Part shown: positions 45,409 through 55,093 of the stretch, piece after piece | Layout of the letters: each line of letters begins with the position of its first letter | Numbering within the stretch: the stretch's first letter is position 1 | NCBI RefSeq assembly: GCF_001613105.1 | Contig: NZ_BDBS01000051.1 | Coordinates: 1 to 64,000, forward strand | Source: Nocardia pseudobrasiliensis NBRC 108224 | GTDB lineage: Bacteria; Actinomycetota; Actinomycetes; Mycobacteriales; Mycobacteriaceae | DNA length: 64,000 bases | Reading direction: 5' to 3' | Notes under the pieces: generated by a model | What the model saw: only the letters and a program-made list of their open reading frames with translations | Told to the model about the DNA's origin: nothing | Databases searched by the model: none | Position numbers and translations under genes: made by a program

Positions 45409-45690
45409 TCAGTCGAGCAGAACCGAGGCCCCGAAGGGGTGCGCTCGATGGCCCGCGGGGACGAGCCGGGTGACGCCGCCGCGGCAGCCGGGTAGCAGAT
45501 ACACCCGCGCCCGCAGGGTGGTGTCGTTGGTGATATCCAGTCGCTGGGGGAATGTGCGGACGGTGACGCAGCCGGGCGCACTCGCGTAGGTGCGCCCATC
45601 GATGCGGAACGGACCGGCCTGGGCGGGCGCCGCCGCCGATACCGCCGCGGCCGCGAACACCCCGGACACCACGAGAGCCTTGCGAATCAC
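45409..45690 (-). CDS. Small exported protein with one probable disulfide
   Basis: 93 aa. Signal peptide (KALVVSGVFAAAAVSAAAPAQA) with cleavage after AQA; the mature 65-70 residues have two Cys (SAPGCVTVR and LLPGCRGG), likely bonded. Not recognised as a known family. The start is GTG 45690, 6 nt after TACAGT and without a Shine-Dalgarno. It converges with the AsnC-type gene. Confidence 0.7.
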   Translation of the reverse strand: MIRKALVVSGVFAAAAVSAAAPAQAGPFRIDGRTYASAPGCVTVRTFPQRLDITNDTTLRARVYLLPGCRGGVTRLVPAGHRAHPFGASVLLD

Positions 45691-45696
45691 GCCCGA

Positions 45697-45702
45697 ACTG
45701 TA
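45697..45702 (-). promoter_or_regulatory. -10 element of the small exported protein gene
   Basis: TACAGT on the minus strand, 6 nt before GTG 45690. Confidence 0.55.
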
Positions 45703-45721
45703 ACCAACGTCCGGACAAATG

Positions 45722-45757
45722 CGAAGGCCCCGAGTCGGATTCGACTCGGGGCCTTCG
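45722..45757 (-). terminator. Terminator hairpin downstream of qcrB
   Basis: Perfect 16-bp stem CGAAGGCCCCGAGTCG with loop GATT (plus-strand view). On the minus strand CATTTGT follows. It is separated from the qcrB stop by the repeat array at 45762-45860. Confidence 0.75.
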
Positions 45758-45761
45758 CTGC

Positions 45762-45860
45762 GCTCAGGCAACAAGGAGAGGCGCTCAGGCAACAAGGAGA
45801 GACGCCCAAGCAACAAGGAGAGGCTCGGTCAACAAGGAAAGCTCAGGCAACGAAGAACGA
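45762..45860 (+). repeat. Five 18-21 bp tandem units downstream of qcrB
   Basis: Units resemble GCTCAGGCAACAAGGAGAG, five copies of 18-21 bp, between the qcrB stop and its terminator hairpin. They lie in the 3' untranslated part of the qcr transcript. Confidence 0.75.
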
Positions 45861-45876
45861 GCCTCGAGCGACCGCC

Positions 45877-47502
45877 TCAGTGGCCGTTCTTGTCTCCGTT
45901 GCTGTTGCGCTCCTGGTATTCCGCCAGGACCGCGAGCTGCTTGTGCTCCTGCTCGTGCTCGTAAGCGACCAGCGCGTCGGCCTGCTGGGCCGGGTCGGCG
46001 CTGAGCAGCGAGCCGATGCCGGGCTTGCCCGCCCAGCCGAGCTTGTTCATCTTCTTGGGCACCGGGGCGCCCTGGTACTCCAGCGGAATCGGGTGGCCGT
46101 GCTCGTCGACCGGGCCCAGCGGCTGGTGCACCTCGATGTACTCACCGTGCGGCAGGCGCTTGATGACACCGGTCTCGATGCCGTGCTCGAGCACCGCGCG
46201 GTCGCTGCGCTGCAGACCCAGGCACATCCGGTACGCCAGGAAGTAGGCGATCGGCGGGGCCACCAGCAGCGCGATCCGGAAGAACCAGGTCGTCGCGTTC
46301 AGCGAGATGTCGAACTTCAGCGAGACGATGTCGTTGACACAGGCCAGCGTCAGCACCAGGTAGAACGCGATCGCCATCGCGCCGATCGCCGTGCGCACCG
46401 GCACGTCGCGCGGACGCTGCAGCAGATTGTGGCGCGCGTCGTCGCCGGTCAGCTTCTTCTCGATCCACGGGTAGGCGATCAGCACCGTGAACACCAGACC
46501 CATGATCAGCGCGACCCAGAACGGCGCGGGCACGGTGTAGCGGCCCAGATACAGCTCCCACGGCGGCATGAGGCGGGCCATGCCGTCGGTCCACATCATG
46601 TAGAAGTCCGGCTGCGAACCCGCCGATACCTGAGAGGGGTTGTAGGGACCCAGATTCCAGATCGGGTTGATCTGCAGGACGCCACCCATGATGGCGACCA
46701 CGCCGAGGGTGAACATGAAGAACGCGCCCTGGTCGGCGGCGAACACCGGCACGATGCGCGCGCCCACCACATTGTTCTCGGTGCGGCCCGGTCCGGGGAA
46801 CTGGGTGTGCTTCTGGTACCACACCAGCGCCACATGCGCGGCGACCAACGCGAGCATGATGCCGGGGAACAGCAGCACGTGCGCGATGAACAACCGCGGG
46901 ATGATGATCGTGCCCGGGAAGTCACCGCCGAAGATCAGCCAGTGCATCCAGGTGCCGATCACCGGAATACCCATGGTGATACCGCCGAACGCGGCCCGCA
47001 GACCGGTGCCGGAGAGCAGATCGTCGGGCAGCGAGTAGCCGAAGAAGCCCTCGAACATCGCCAGCACCAGCAGCAGCGAACCGATCACCCAGTTCGCCTC
47101 GCGCGGCTTGCGGAACGCGCCGGTGAAGAAGATGCGGAACAGGTGGATGATGATCGACGCCGCGAACAGCAGCGCCGCCCAGTGGTGCACCTGGCGCACG
47201 AACAGACCGCCGCGCACCTCGAAAGTGATGTTCAGCGCGGTCTCGTAGGCCCGCGACATGGTCACGCCACGCAGCGGCTGATACGCGCCGTTGTAGACGA
47301 CCTCGCTCATCGACGGATCGAAGAACAGGGTCAGGTAGATACCCGACAGGATCAGGATGATGAACGCGTACAGCGCGATCTCGCCCAGCAGGAACGACCA
47401 GTGGGTCGGAAAGACCTTGTTGATCGACCGCTTGACGAACGCCGCCATGTGGTAGCGCTCATCCATTTCATTGGCCTGCGCGGCCGCTTTAGAAGGACTC
47501 AT
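45877..47502 (-). CDS. qcrB: Cytochrome bcc complex, cytochrome b subunit QcrB
   Basis: 541 aa multi-pass membrane subunit that carries two b hemes and both quinol sites of the actinobacterial bcc-aa3 supercomplex. [22 protein letters not shown] provides heme ligands, [17 protein letters not shown] and the PDFYMMW motif (PEWY equivalent) mark the Qo site. A long hydrophilic C-terminal tail follows, as in mycobacteria. Its ATG overlaps the qcrA stop (ATGA). In Mtb this subunit is the target of Q203 (telacebec). A repeat array and hairpin follow. Confidence 0.96.
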   Translation of the reverse strand: MSPSKAAAQANEMDERYHMAAFVKRSINKVFPTHWSFLLGEIALYAFIILILSGIYLTLFFDPSMSEVVYNGAYQPLRGVTMSRAYETALNITFEVRGGLFVRQVHHWAALLFAASIIIHLFRIFFTGAFRKPREANWVIGSLLLVLAMFEGFFGYSLPDDLLSGTGLRAAFGGITMGIPVIGTWMHWLIFGGDFPGTIIIPRLFIAHVLLFPGIMLALVAAHVALVWYQKHTQFPGPGRTENNVVGARIVPVFAADQGAFFMFTLGVVAIMGGVLQINPIWNLGPYNPSQVSAGSQPDFYMMWTDGMARLMPPWELYLGRYTVPAPFWVALIMGLVFTVLIAYPWIEKKLTGDDARHNLLQRPRDVPVRTAIGAMAIAFYLVLTLACVNDIVSLKFDISLNATTWFFRIALLVAPPIAYFLAYRMCLGLQRSDRAVLEHGIETGVIKRLPHGEYIEVHQPLGPVDEHGHPIPLEYQGAPVPKKMNKLGWAGKPGIGSLLSADPAQQADALVAYEHEQEHKQLAVLAEYQERNSNGDKNGH

Positions 47503-48632
47503 GAACGACGCTCCCAGTAAGCCGGGCCGAGGGGCTCGATGAAGTCGTGCTGGGCGACCAGGTAGCCCTCGGTGTTGACGGTGATCGGCAGCTGCGGCAG
47601 CGCGCGAGCGGCGGGGCCGAAGACCGGCTTACCCCACTCGGTGGCCGAGAACTGCGACTGGTGGCAGGGGCACAGGATCCGGTTGGTCTGCTGCTCGAAC
47701 AGCGAGGTCGGGCAGCCCAGGTGGGTGCAGATCTTCGAGTAGGCGAAGTAGTCGCCGTAGTTGAAGCTCTCCTGGCCCTTGCGCTTGATCGCGGACTGCG
47801 CGTCCTTGGTGCGCAGGCGAATCAGCATGACCGCGTTACGGATTCCGCGCAGCGACTCGAGCGTCTCCTTCTCGTTGCCGCGCCACTCTTCCTTCCACGG
47901 GAAGACGGTCTCCATGGCGCCGGCGTCCAGATCCTCCGGACGCACGAGCACGATGTCCTCCGGGCGACCGGTGTCCTTGCGCAGGTAGATAGTCTGGCCC
48001 GGGTAGTCCGGGGTCCAGCCGGAGACCCACAGCGGGGACTTGTCGCCCTTGGCCCACGGGTTCTTCACCAGACCGCCGACGAACATCAGCAGCGCGCCGA
48101 TGCCCAGCGCGCCCACGCCCAGACCCGCGGTGCGGGTGATCAGCTTGCGCCGGCCCAGCGTGGAGGTCTCCAGCGCGTCGGACAGCTCGGCGACCAGCGT
48201 GCGCCGATCGGTCTCGGAGGACTTGCCGTCGTGGCGATCCTGGATCGAGATCTCGGCGGGAATGAACTTCTTGCGGATGATCACCGCGGCGATACCGATG
48301 GCCAGCACCGCGACACCCAGCAGCACGCCGTACAGCGGCGTGGTCAGCGAGTAGATGCCCGCGCCGTCCTGATCGCGACTCTTGTACTCCCACGGCCAGA
48401 ACAGGAAGACGCCGATCAACGCCACACCGGACAGCGCCGAGATGACGAACCACATCGCCACCTGTCGCTCGGCCCGCTTCTCCGCGCGCGTGCCAGGGAC
48501 CGGCCAGCGCGGGGCGCGGTAGGCGACGTCGACGCCGTCGAGTTCGGTACCGAGCTTGACCAGATCGTCGCGCGACATCGCGTCGAGCTGGTCGTCGGTG
48601 AGGTCCATGTCCTTTGGCTCCTGTCCACTCAT
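47499..48632 (-). CDS. qcrA: Cytochrome bcc complex, Rieske iron-sulfur subunit QcrA
   Basis: 377 aa. Three hydrophobic segments in the N-terminal half (actinobacterial type), then the Rieske domain: [11 protein letters not shown] and CPCHQSQFS bind the 2Fe-2S cluster. Moves electrons from quinol to cytochrome c in the complex. ATG 48632 is taken because it overlaps the qcrC stop (ATGA); an upstream start at 48650 is open but less likely. Confidence 0.95.
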   Translation of the reverse strand: MSGQEPKDMDLTDDQLDAMSRDDLVKLGTELDGVDVAYRAPRWPVPGTRAEKRAERQVAMWFVISALSGVALIGVFLFWPWEYKSRDQDGAGIYSLTTPLYGVLLGVAVLAIGIAAVIIRKKFIPAEISIQDRHDGKSSETDRRTLVAELSDALETSTLGRRKLITRTAGLGVGALGIGALLMFVGGLVKNPWAKGDKSPLWVSGWTPDYPGQTIYLRKDTGRPEDIVLVRPEDLDAGAMETVFPWKEEWRGNEKETLESLRGIRNAVMLIRLRTKDAQSAIKRKGQESFNYGDYFAYSKICTHLGCPTSLFEQQTNRILCPCHQSQFSATEWGKPVFGPAARALPQLPITVNTEGYLVAQHDFIEPLGPAYWERRS

Positions 48633-49510
48633 GAGCGAGATCCGATCCACATCGCCGAGCCGACCAGGACCACGATTCCGACCACCCAGATGGCCAGACC
48701 CTCGGTCGCGGGACCGAAACCGCCGAGACCGTAACCGCCCTCGGGGTGCGACTCCGTCCGGTTCTTGACGTAGGCGACGATGTCGCGCTTCTCCTCCGGC
48801 GTCAGCTGACGATCGGAGAACTTCGGCATGTTCTGCGGACCGGTCAGCATCGCGGTGTAGATCTGCTGTTCGCTCGCCGGGGTCAGCGGCGGGGCGAACT
48901 TACCGGAGGACAGCGCGCCGCCCTTACCGGTGAAGTTGTGGCACGACGCGCAGTTCATGCGGAACAGCTCGCCACCGCGGGCGATGTCGGCGTTCTTGAT
49001 CAGCGACTCCTCGGCCACCTTGCCGTCCGGATCGCGCACGACCGTGGGACCGCCGCCGTTCGCCGCGATATAGGCGCCCAGGGCATCGGTCATGTGCTCG
49101 TCGAACTTGGGGTCCTTGCGCTGGATCTGCGCGCCGTTGGCCGCGGCCGGCATGCGACCGGTGGAGACCTGGAAATAGACCGCCGCCTCGCCGACGCCGA
49201 TCAGGCTCGGGCCGCGATCGGCGACACCCTGCAGGTTGGCACCGTGGCAGGTGATGCAGGAGGTGTCGTAGATCTGCTTGCCCTCGCGAATCAGCGCGGA
49301 CTGGTCCTCGTTGGCCGTCGCGACCTGTGCGTGCGGGGTCAGTGCCGATGCCGCGAAGCCGGCTCCCACGAGACCCATCAGCAGCACCAGACCACCCGCC
49401 AGCTTGCGCCGCAACCGGCGCTGCTTACGCGACTTGGTGGCCTGAACGTTGTTCGCGCGCTCGACCCCGGGGCTGATGGGGTCCGGCGCTGACGGGGGAG
49501 ATGAACTCAT
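48629..49510 (-). CDS. qcrC: Cytochrome bcc complex, di-heme cytochrome c subunit QcrC
   Basis: 293 aa. N-terminal membrane anchor (about 38-57), two CxxCH heme c sites, CITCH at 85-89 and CASCH in the second domain, and a C-terminal membrane segment. In mycolic-acid bacteria this diheme subunit feeds electrons straight to the aa3 oxidase. Follows ctaE after 46 nt and overlaps qcrA (ATGA). Confidence 0.95.
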   Translation of the reverse strand: MSSSPPSAPDPISPGVERANNVQATKSRKQRRLRRKLAGGLVLLMGLVGAGFAASALTPHAQVATANEDQSALIREGKQIYDTSCITCHGANLQGVADRGPSLIGVGEAAVYFQVSTGRMPAAANGAQIQRKDPKFDEHMTDALGAYIAANGGGPTVVRDPDGKVAEESLIKNADIARGGELFRMNCASCHNFTGKGGALSSGKFAPPLTPASEQQIYTAMLTGPQNMPKFSDRQLTPEEKRDIVAYVKNRTESHPEGGYGLGGFGPATEGLAIWVVGIVVLVGSAMWIGSRS

Positions 49511-49556
49511 CTGTGTCCCTTTTGGAGGTAGACGGAACCGGGCTGCTGGTTCTGCT

Positions 49557-50168
49557 TCAGCGGACGAAGTAGATCGTGGCGAACAGCCCGATCCACACGA
49601 TGTCGACGAAGTGCCAGTAGTACGAAACGACGATCGCCGCCGTGGCCTGTGCCGGGGTGAACTTGCTGACCGTGGTGCGCACGAGCAGGAAGATGAACGC
49701 GATGAGACCGCCGATGACGTGCAGACCGTGGAAACCGGTGGTGATGAAGAACACCGAGCCGTAGATGCTGCTCGAGATCGAGGTGCCCTCGTTGTACAGG
49801 TTGTGGTACTCGTACCCCTGGCCGAGCACGAAGAACAGGCCCATCAGGAAGGTGAGCACGTACCAGCGCCGCAGGCCGAACACGTCGCCCTTCTCCGCCG
49901 CGAACACACCCATCTGGCAGGTGAACGAGCTCAGGACCAGCACCGTCGTGACCGGCACGGCCAGATACATGTTCAGCTCGGTCGGCTCCGGCGGCCAGTT
50001 CCCGTGCGCCTGCGCGCGCGCGACGAAATACATGGCGAAGAGGCCGGCGAAGAACATCAGCTCGCTCGACAGCCAGATGATGGTTCCGACGCTGACCATG
50101 TTGGGCCGGTTCAGCGAGTGCACACGCTGAGTAATGGCCGATCCTGGGGTCCCTACTGCGGTCGTCAC
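49557..50168 (-). CDS. ctaE: Cytochrome c oxidase subunit III CtaE
   Basis: 203 aa, five or so membrane segments; part of the aa3-type terminal oxidase. [36 protein letters not shown] and [17 protein letters not shown] are subunit III signatures. GTG 50168 lies 7 nt after a CATACT -10-like box and gives exactly the mycobacterial length. First gene of the ctaE-qcrCAB operon. Confidence 0.95.
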   Translation of the reverse strand: MTTAVGTPGSAITQRVHSLNRPNMVSVGTIIWLSSELMFFAGLFAMYFVARAQAHGNWPPEPTELNMYLAVPVTTVLVLSSFTCQMGVFAAEKGDVFGLRRWYVLTFLMGLFFVLGQGYEYHNLYNEGTSISSSIYGSVFFITTGFHGLHVIGGLIAFIFLLVRTTVSKFTPAQATAAIVVSYYWHFVDIVWIGLFATIYFVR

Positions 50169-50175
50169 GCCGGTA

Positions 50176-50181
50176 AGTATG
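50176..50181 (-). promoter_or_regulatory. -10-like element of ctaE
   Basis: CATACT on the minus strand, 7 nt before GTG 50168; no Shine-Dalgarno. Confidence 0.4.
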
Positions 50182-50390
50182 ACTCGTCGTAGTACGACAG
50201 GCGTACCCGGGTGCGAATCTTGATGTTCCGTGTCGGAAACCGCACGGCGAGACCGAGTCTCACCGGGGTACCGGCGTGTCCTACGAACGCGCAGTTCGGG
50301 GCGTGCGAGCGGGGTTCCTATTGTTGAAGTCGGATGTTCGCGGCCCCCGGTTCCCGGCGCGCGAAAAAAGTTTCCGGCGAGGAGATTCAC

Positions 50391-50819
50391 ATGGGACTAC
50401 GGGAGGCGTGGCAGCGCCTGACCGGACACGCCACCCCGACGGACCTGGACCCCGACCGCCCCGATCTGGTGGTCGTCGTGTCCAGTTTCGACGACGCCGA
50501 GGCCGCCTCGGCCGCCCTGGCCCGCGCCACCGACTGGACCCCCGATGCCCCGGCCGTCCTCCGCCACCACCTGCGCCTGCCCGCCGACCGCGCCGACCAG
50601 GCCGTCGCCATCGCCGCCCAGGACGGCTACTCCCCCGCCCACACCGAATACCGCGGCGACACCGTCGAATTGGCCCTGCGCCGAGTCCAGCCCCTCGACG
50701 CCCTGCACTGCTCCCAGGAGCGCTCCCGCATGGCCGGGTTGGCCCAACGCCACGACGGGGTAGCCCTCGGCTGGGATGCTTTGCAGCCGGGGGGTAAAGA
50801 AATTGCCCGACCGCACTAG
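50391..50819 (+). CDS. Unrecognised cytoplasmic protein upstream of trpD
   Basis: 142 aa with no membrane segment. [21 protein letters not shown] followed later by [26 protein letters not shown] suggests an alpha/beta fold with a two-fold pattern; the C-terminal half has [24 protein letters not shown] 50391 has AGGAG 6 nt upstream. No clear family was recognised. It is divergent from ctaE and 40 nt ahead of trpD. Confidence 0.72.
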   Translation: MGLREAWQRLTGHATPTDLDPDRPDLVVVVSSFDDAEAASAALARATDWTPDAPAVLRHHLRLPADRADQAVAIAAQDGYSPAHTEYRGDTVELALRRVQPLDALHCSQERSRMAGLAQRHDGVALGWDALQPGGKEIARPH

Positions 50820-50859
50820 GCTGCTACATCAGATCCACAGCGGACAGGAGAAGTTGGTC

Positions 50860-51915
50860 ATGAGCGCGCGCAGCTGGCCCGAGATCCTCGGGGCCCTCAC
50901 CGACGGGGTCGATCTGACCGCGGAGGAGGCGGCGTGGGTGATCGATGAGATCTTCTCCGACAACGCCTCCCCCGCCCAGATCGCCGCCTTCGGCGTGGCC
51001 ATGAAGATGAAGGGGCCCACCGCGACCGAGCTGAGCGGGCTGGCCCAGGGCATGCTCGGGCACGCGCGGCGGGTGACGCTGGATGTGCACGCGGTCGATA
51101 TCGTCGGCACCGGCGGCGATCGTTCGGGCACGGTCAACATCTCCACCATGTCCTCGATCGTGGTCGCCGCGGCCGGGGCGCCGGTCGTCAAGCACGGTAA
51201 CCGCGCGGCCTCGTCGAAGAGCGGCGGCGCGGATGTGCTCGAGGCGCTGGGTGTGCGAATCACCCTGGGGCCCAAGGCCGTCGCGCAATGCGTCACCGAG
51301 GTGGGGATCGGGTTCTGCTTCGCGCCGCTGTTCCACCCGGCGCTGCGCTACGCCGCCTCGGCGCGCAAGGACGTGGGCATTCCGACCGTATTCAACGTGC
51401 TCGGCCCGCTCACCAATCCGGCACAGCCGCGCGCCGGACTGATCGGCTGCGCCTTCCCCAATCTGCTTCCGGTCATCGCCGGGGCGTTCGCCGAACGCGG
51501 CGCCAACGCGCTGGTGGTGCGCGGTAACGACGGCTTGGACGAGATCACCACCGCCGACACCTCCGAGGCGTGGGTGGTCACCGGCGGCCATCTCACCCAC
51601 ACCGTCATCGATCCGACCCGCCTGGGCATCGAGCGCGCGCGGCCGGACGCGCTGCGCGGCGGCGACGCCCAGACCAATGCGGTGATCGCCCGCAATATGC
51701 TCGGCGGCGCTCCCGGCCCGGTTCGCGATGCGGTGCTGCTCAATTCGGCCGCCGCGCTGGCCGCGGTCGAGCTGAGCCCGGAGACCGCCGACCGGGATCT
51801 GCACGAAGCGCTGGCCGTGGGGCTGGAGCGCGCCACGCACGCGGTGGACAGCGGCGCGGCCTCGACCCTGCTGGATCGCTGGGTCACCGTGAGCAACGGT
51901 CTCGGCAAGGACTGA
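50860..51915 (+). CDS. trpD: Anthranilate phosphoribosyltransferase TrpD
   Basis: 351 aa, second step of tryptophan synthesis. [17 protein letters not shown] binds [25 protein letters not shown] and [20 protein letters not shown], then [13 protein letters not shown], are all canonical. ATG 50860 follows ACAGGAGAAG. In Mtb, trpD (Rv2192c) also lies next to ctaE. Confidence 0.95.
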   Translation: MSARSWPEILGALTDGVDLTAEEAAWVIDEIFSDNASPAQIAAFGVAMKMKGPTATELSGLAQGMLGHARRVTLDVHAVDIVGTGGDRSGTVNISTMSSIVVAAAGAPVVKHGNRAASSKSGGADVLEALGVRITLGPKAVAQCVTEVGIGFCFAPLFHPALRYAASARKDVGIPTVFNVLGPLTNPAQPRAGLIGCAFPNLLPVIAGAFAERGANALVVRGNDGLDEITTADTSEAWVVTGGHLTHTVIDPTRLGIERARPDALRGGDAQTNAVIARNMLGGAPGPVRDAVLLNSAAALAAVELSPETADRDLHEALAVGLERATHAVDSGAASTLLDRWVTVSNGLGKD

Positions 51916-52052
51916 GCCGATAGGGGTCTGCGTTCGGCCCCCGGGCGAACTCGGAGCGAAAATACCGGCGCGCCCGTATCTTTCGGGCGACCATGGGTGC
52001 GATGTGCTGACCGCCGCGCCGGTGGTTCCGGTGCGCCGTCCGGGGAGGTCCG

Positions 52053-52634
52053 ATGTTCGAACAGATCCGTCCCACCGTATTCCTGGCGAAAACCGTTGCC
52101 GCCGTGACGCTCATGGCCGGTCTACTGGCCGTGACCGCTGTCGAGGCCACACCGCGCCCCACCGAATTCACCCTGCCCGGACTGCCTTTGACCGCCGGCC
52201 TCGGCCCGGACACCGCGGTCGTGGTGCTGGGTTACGGCCTGTTGCCCGACGGCGGTATGCGCCCGGAACTGCTCGCACGGCTGTCCGCGGGCTATGTGCA
52301 GGCCCTGCTGTGCCCGGCCACCCCGATCATCGTCACCGGCGGCAATCCCGAGAACGGCGTCACCGAGGCCCGGGCGATGGCGGATTGGTTTGTCGCGCAC
52401 GGCATCTCCCCCGCGCGCGTCCATATCGAGGACCGCGCCGAATCCACGGTGCAGAACGCCGAGTACTCGGCCCTGCTGATGCGCGCGATCGGCGCGGTCG
52501 ACGCCGTCCTGGTCACCTCCGCCGACCATGTCCAGCGCGCCCAGGGCGAGTTCCTCGCCGCGGGCATCCGGGTGGTGGCCACGCTGACTCCGGATCAGAC
52601 CCCGTCCTCGGCGCTGCCCTTCGGCCCACGCTGA
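52053..52634 (+). CDS. DUF218/YdcF-like exported protein
   Basis: 193 aa. Signal peptide or anchor near residues 10-32, then AVVVLGYGLLPDGGMRPELLARLSAGY, PIIVTGGNPENGVTEARAMADWF and IEDRAESTVQNAEYSALLM, the order seen in the YdcF/SanA family. Roles in envelope metabolism are suspected in this family. GGGGAGG stands 4 nt before ATG 52053. Convergent with the MaoC gene (13-nt gap). Confidence 0.82.
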   Translation: MFEQIRPTVFLAKTVAAVTLMAGLLAVTAVEATPRPTEFTLPGLPLTAGLGPDTAVVVLGYGLLPDGGMRPELLARLSAGYVQALLCPATPIIVTGGNPENGVTEARAMADWFVAHGISPARVHIEDRAESTVQNAEYSALLMRAIGAVDAVLVTSADHVQRAQGEFLAAGIRVVATLTPDQTPSSALPFGPR

Positions 52635-52647
52635 ACGGGTCCGCCGA

Positions 52648-53100
52648 TCAATTCAGATAGCGCACAAGACTTTCGGCGACGCAGGCGGGTTTGTCCGCGC
52701 CCTCCAATTCGACGGTGACCGTACGCTGCGCCTGCACCCCGCCCGGAATGTCGGATACCGAGTCCAGGGTCACCCGGGCGCGGATGCGCCCACCCACCGG
52801 CACCGGCGTGATGAATCGAACCTTGTTGAGCCCGTAGTTGATTCCCATGGTGATCCCGTCGACCGAGGTGGCCTGGTTGACCAGCGGCACGGTCAGCGAC
52901 AGGGTGAGGAATCCGTGCGCGATGGTCCGCCCGAACGGCCCCCGCGCGGCCCGCTCCGGATCGACGTGAATCCACTGCGGGTCGTCGGTGGCCGCGGCGA
53001 ATTCGTCGATCCGGTTCTGGTCGATGGTCAGCCACTCGCTGACACCGATCTCGGTTCCCACTGCGGCGCGCAGCGCCTCGAAGTCGGCGAAATGCGTCAT
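52648..53100 (-). CDS. MaoC-like (R)-hydratase
   Basis: 150 aa single hot-dog domain. DPQWIHVDPERAARGPFGRTIAHGFLTLSL is the MaoC/R-hydratase signature with the catalytic Asp and His. Hydrates 2-enoyl-CoA to (R)-3-hydroxyacyl-CoA, similar to Mtb HtdZ (Rv0130). It has its own leaderless promoter (TAGTCT, 6 nt, ATG) and lies 19 nt beyond the sulfotransferase stop, so it can also be read from the cys operon. Confidence 0.88.
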   Translation of the reverse strand: MTHFADFEALRAAVGTEIGVSEWLTIDQNRIDEFAAATDDPQWIHVDPERAARGPFGRTIAHGFLTLSLTVPLVNQATSVDGITMGINYGLNKVRFITPVPVGGRIRARVTLDSVSDIPGGVQAQRTVTVELEGADKPACVAESLVRYLN

Positions 53101-53106
53101 TCAGCG

Positions 53107-53112
53107 AGACTA
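53107..53112 (-). promoter_or_regulatory. -10 element of the MaoC-like gene
   Basis: TAGTCT on the minus strand, 6 nt (CGCTGA) before ATG 53100. Confidence 0.6.
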
Positions 53113-53119
53113 GCCGGTG

Positions 53120-54256
53120 TCAGCCCAGCCGGAAATACTCTTCGACCTGTGCCTCGGTCAGACCGTAATCGGCCAGCGAATAACGGTGCACGGGTTTGCG
53201 ATCGCCGGTGCGACTGTCCTCGTCCAGTGCCGCCATGGCCGCCCGCGCCGCCTCGGTGAGTTCGATGCCGAAGGTGCGGTAGATGTTTTCGACAGTACCC
53301 AGGGGATCGGCGCGCAGATCGCCGAAATCGACGTCGATGAACTGCGATCGGTCGTAGCGCGCCCGCGCGGCGGTGAATTCGCGCAGGCCCCGCGACCACA
53401 GCTCCAGCTGCGTCTCCCCGATCACTTTGCCGGAGAACGTATTCGACCAGCCGCGCGCGGCATGTTCGGAGAGGCTGCACGCCGAGGCGAGTACGGTCGT
53501 CGGGGCGCGATGGGTCTGGATGACCAGCGCGTCGGGATAGACGGCCATCAGCGCGTCGAGGGCGAACAGATGGCTGGGGTTCTTCAGGATCCAGCGCCGC
53601 GCGTCACCGAGCCCGATCAGCTGCAGATTCTTGCGATGCCGCGCGTAGACGTCGGTCCAATCTCGCCCACGCAGCCAGTTCGAATAGGTCGGCAGATACG
53701 AAAGGCATTCGTAAGAAACCGATTTCACCGTCTGGCGCAGCAGCTGCCAGCACTCCTCCACCTCGGCGGCATTCATGAAATGCAGACCCATGAACTCCGG
53801 ATTCTCCACATGATGCTGCGCGAACCCGGCGTCGATGCGCTGATAGATCGGATTGTCGGCCCAGGTCTCGCGCGGCGGGCGCGGCTGCGGGAATTCGGTG
53901 AGCCACATCTCGAGCGCCTGATGGCGCGGATCGGCGGCCAGCAGCCGGTGCAGCGCGGTGGTGCCGGTGCGCGGCAGTCCGGTCACGAAAATCGGCCGGG
54001 TGACCGGGGTTTCGGCGTACTCGGGATGCGCTCGCCAGGACGCCTCGCTCAGCGCCCGCGCCACCAGCGCCCCGCGCAGGAAGTACCGGTTCATCTTCGA
54101 GCCGAGTTCGGTCAGATCGGCATCGCGGCGATAGGACTCGAGCAGCACGCCGAGCGCCTCGAGATAGTCGTCGGATCCGAAATCGGTGAGGCCGCAGGCC
54201 TTGGTCGCCGAGGCGTGCAGATCCTCGATCGTGCCTACGTCGGTGCGTACGGTCAT
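53120..54256 (-). CDS. PAPS-dependent sulfotransferase family protein
   Basis: 378 aa. The 5'-phosphosulfate loop TGLPRTGTTALHRLL is at about residues 92-106 and the 3'-phosphate site THRAPTTVLASACSLSEH in the C-terminal half. An N-terminal helical part of 85 residues precedes it. Transfers sulfate from PAPS to a hydroxyl of an unknown acceptor. Follows the SDR gene by 9 nt and shares its transcript with cysD-cysNC, which make PAPS. It resembles Mtb Rv3529c as remembered. AGGAAG 6 nt before ATG 54256. Confidence 0.87.
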   Translation of the reverse strand: MTVRTDVGTIEDLHASATKACGLTDFGSDDYLEALGVLLESYRRDADLTELGSKMNRYFLRGALVARALSEASWRAHPEYAETPVTRPIFVTGLPRTGTTALHRLLAADPRHQALEMWLTEFPQPRPPRETWADNPIYQRIDAGFAQHHVENPEFMGLHFMNAAEVEECWQLLRQTVKSVSYECLSYLPTYSNWLRGRDWTDVYARHRKNLQLIGLGDARRWILKNPSHLFALDALMAVYPDALVIQTHRAPTTVLASACSLSEHAARGWSNTFSGKVIGETQLELWSRGLREFTAARARYDRSQFIDVDFGDLRADPLGTVENIYRTFGIELTEAARAAMAALDEDSRTGDRKPVHRYSLADYGLTEAQVEEYFRLG

Positions 54257-54265
54257 CAGTTCTTC

Positions 54266-55093
54266 CTATGCGTGGTATTCGCCGCAGTTCACGTCGAGGG
54301 TCTGGCCGCTGATGGCGCTGGCCCAGTCCGAGGCCAGAAACACCACCGCGCGGGCGATCTCGTCGGGTTCGGGCAGTCGTTTGAGGTCCGAGCGCGCGGC
54401 GGTCTGCTCGTAGACCTGTTCGACGGTGGTGCCGTACTTCGCGGCGACCTTGCCGAAATACCACTTCAGCTGGTCGCTCCAGATATAGCCCGGCGCGATG
54501 GTGTTGACCCGAATTCCTTTGGGGCCCAGCTCGGTTGCCAGCGTCTGCGACATCGCCAGCAGGGCGGCCTTGGACAGCTTGTAGCTGCCGTAGCGGGGTT
54601 CGGAGTGGCGGATGGCGGCCGAATTGATCATCACCACGGCGCCTTTGGTCTTGGCCAATTCGTCGGCGAAGGTCTTGGTCATGCGCAATCCGCCAAGCAC
54701 GGTCAGATCCAGGCTGTCACGAATCTGCTGAAAATCGGTGCGCTCCAGCGATTTCATCGATGGCACCGAGAAGGCATTGTTCACCAGGGCGTCCACCCGC
54801 CCGAAGGTCGAGACGGTGCGGGCGAGCAGATTCGCCACGGCCGCATCGTCGGTGATATCGGTGGGCACGCTCAGCGTCTGCCCGCCCGCGGCCTCGATCT
54901 CGGCGGCCACCTCGTGCAGCCGCGATTCGGTCCGAGCGGCCAATACCACCTTCGCCCCGGCCGCCGCGGCCTCCGTGCAGATCGAGCGCCCCAAACCGGG
55001 CCCGACCCCGCTGACGACCACCACCTTGTCTGCGAGCAGACTGGGCCCTCCGTGGTTACGCTCCGCTGCCGCCTCCGGGCCCTGACCGCTCAT
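54266..55093 (-). CDS. Short-chain dehydrogenase/reductase
   Basis: 275 aa, classical SDR. NAD(P)-binding VVSGVGPGLGRSI, LVNNAFS, catalytic Ser in MINSAAI and YKLSK for the Tyr-xxx-Lys pair, then RVNTIAPGYIWSDQLKW. A 20-residue extension precedes the Rossmann fold. Probably oxidises or reduces a hydroxyl/keto group on the same substrate that is later sulfated. ATG 55093 overlaps the DUF1214 stop (ATGA). Confidence 0.9.
   Translation of the reverse strand: MSGQGPEAAAERNHGGPSLLADKVVVVSGVGPGLGRSICTEAAAAGAKVVLAARTESRLHEVAAEIEAAGGQTLSVPTDITDDAAVANLLARTVSTFGRVDALVNNAFSVPSMKSLERTDFQQIRDSLDLTVLGGLRMTKTFADELAKTKGAVVMINSAAIRHSEPRYGSYKLSKAALLAMSQTLATELGPKGIRVNTIAPGYIWSDQLKWYFGKVAAKYGTTVEQVYEQTAARSDLKRLPEPDEIARAVVFLASDWASAISGQTLDVNCGEYHA

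Noticed and set aside
45409-45816. Longer form of the small exported protein, starting at 45816
   Set aside because: The extension is encoded by the tandem array and terminator hairpin; the signal peptide and the -10 fit GTG 45690.
45880-47520. 546-codon plus-strand frame
   Set aside because: Antisense to qcrB, which has all expected motifs; the shadow is His/Arg/Gln-rich.
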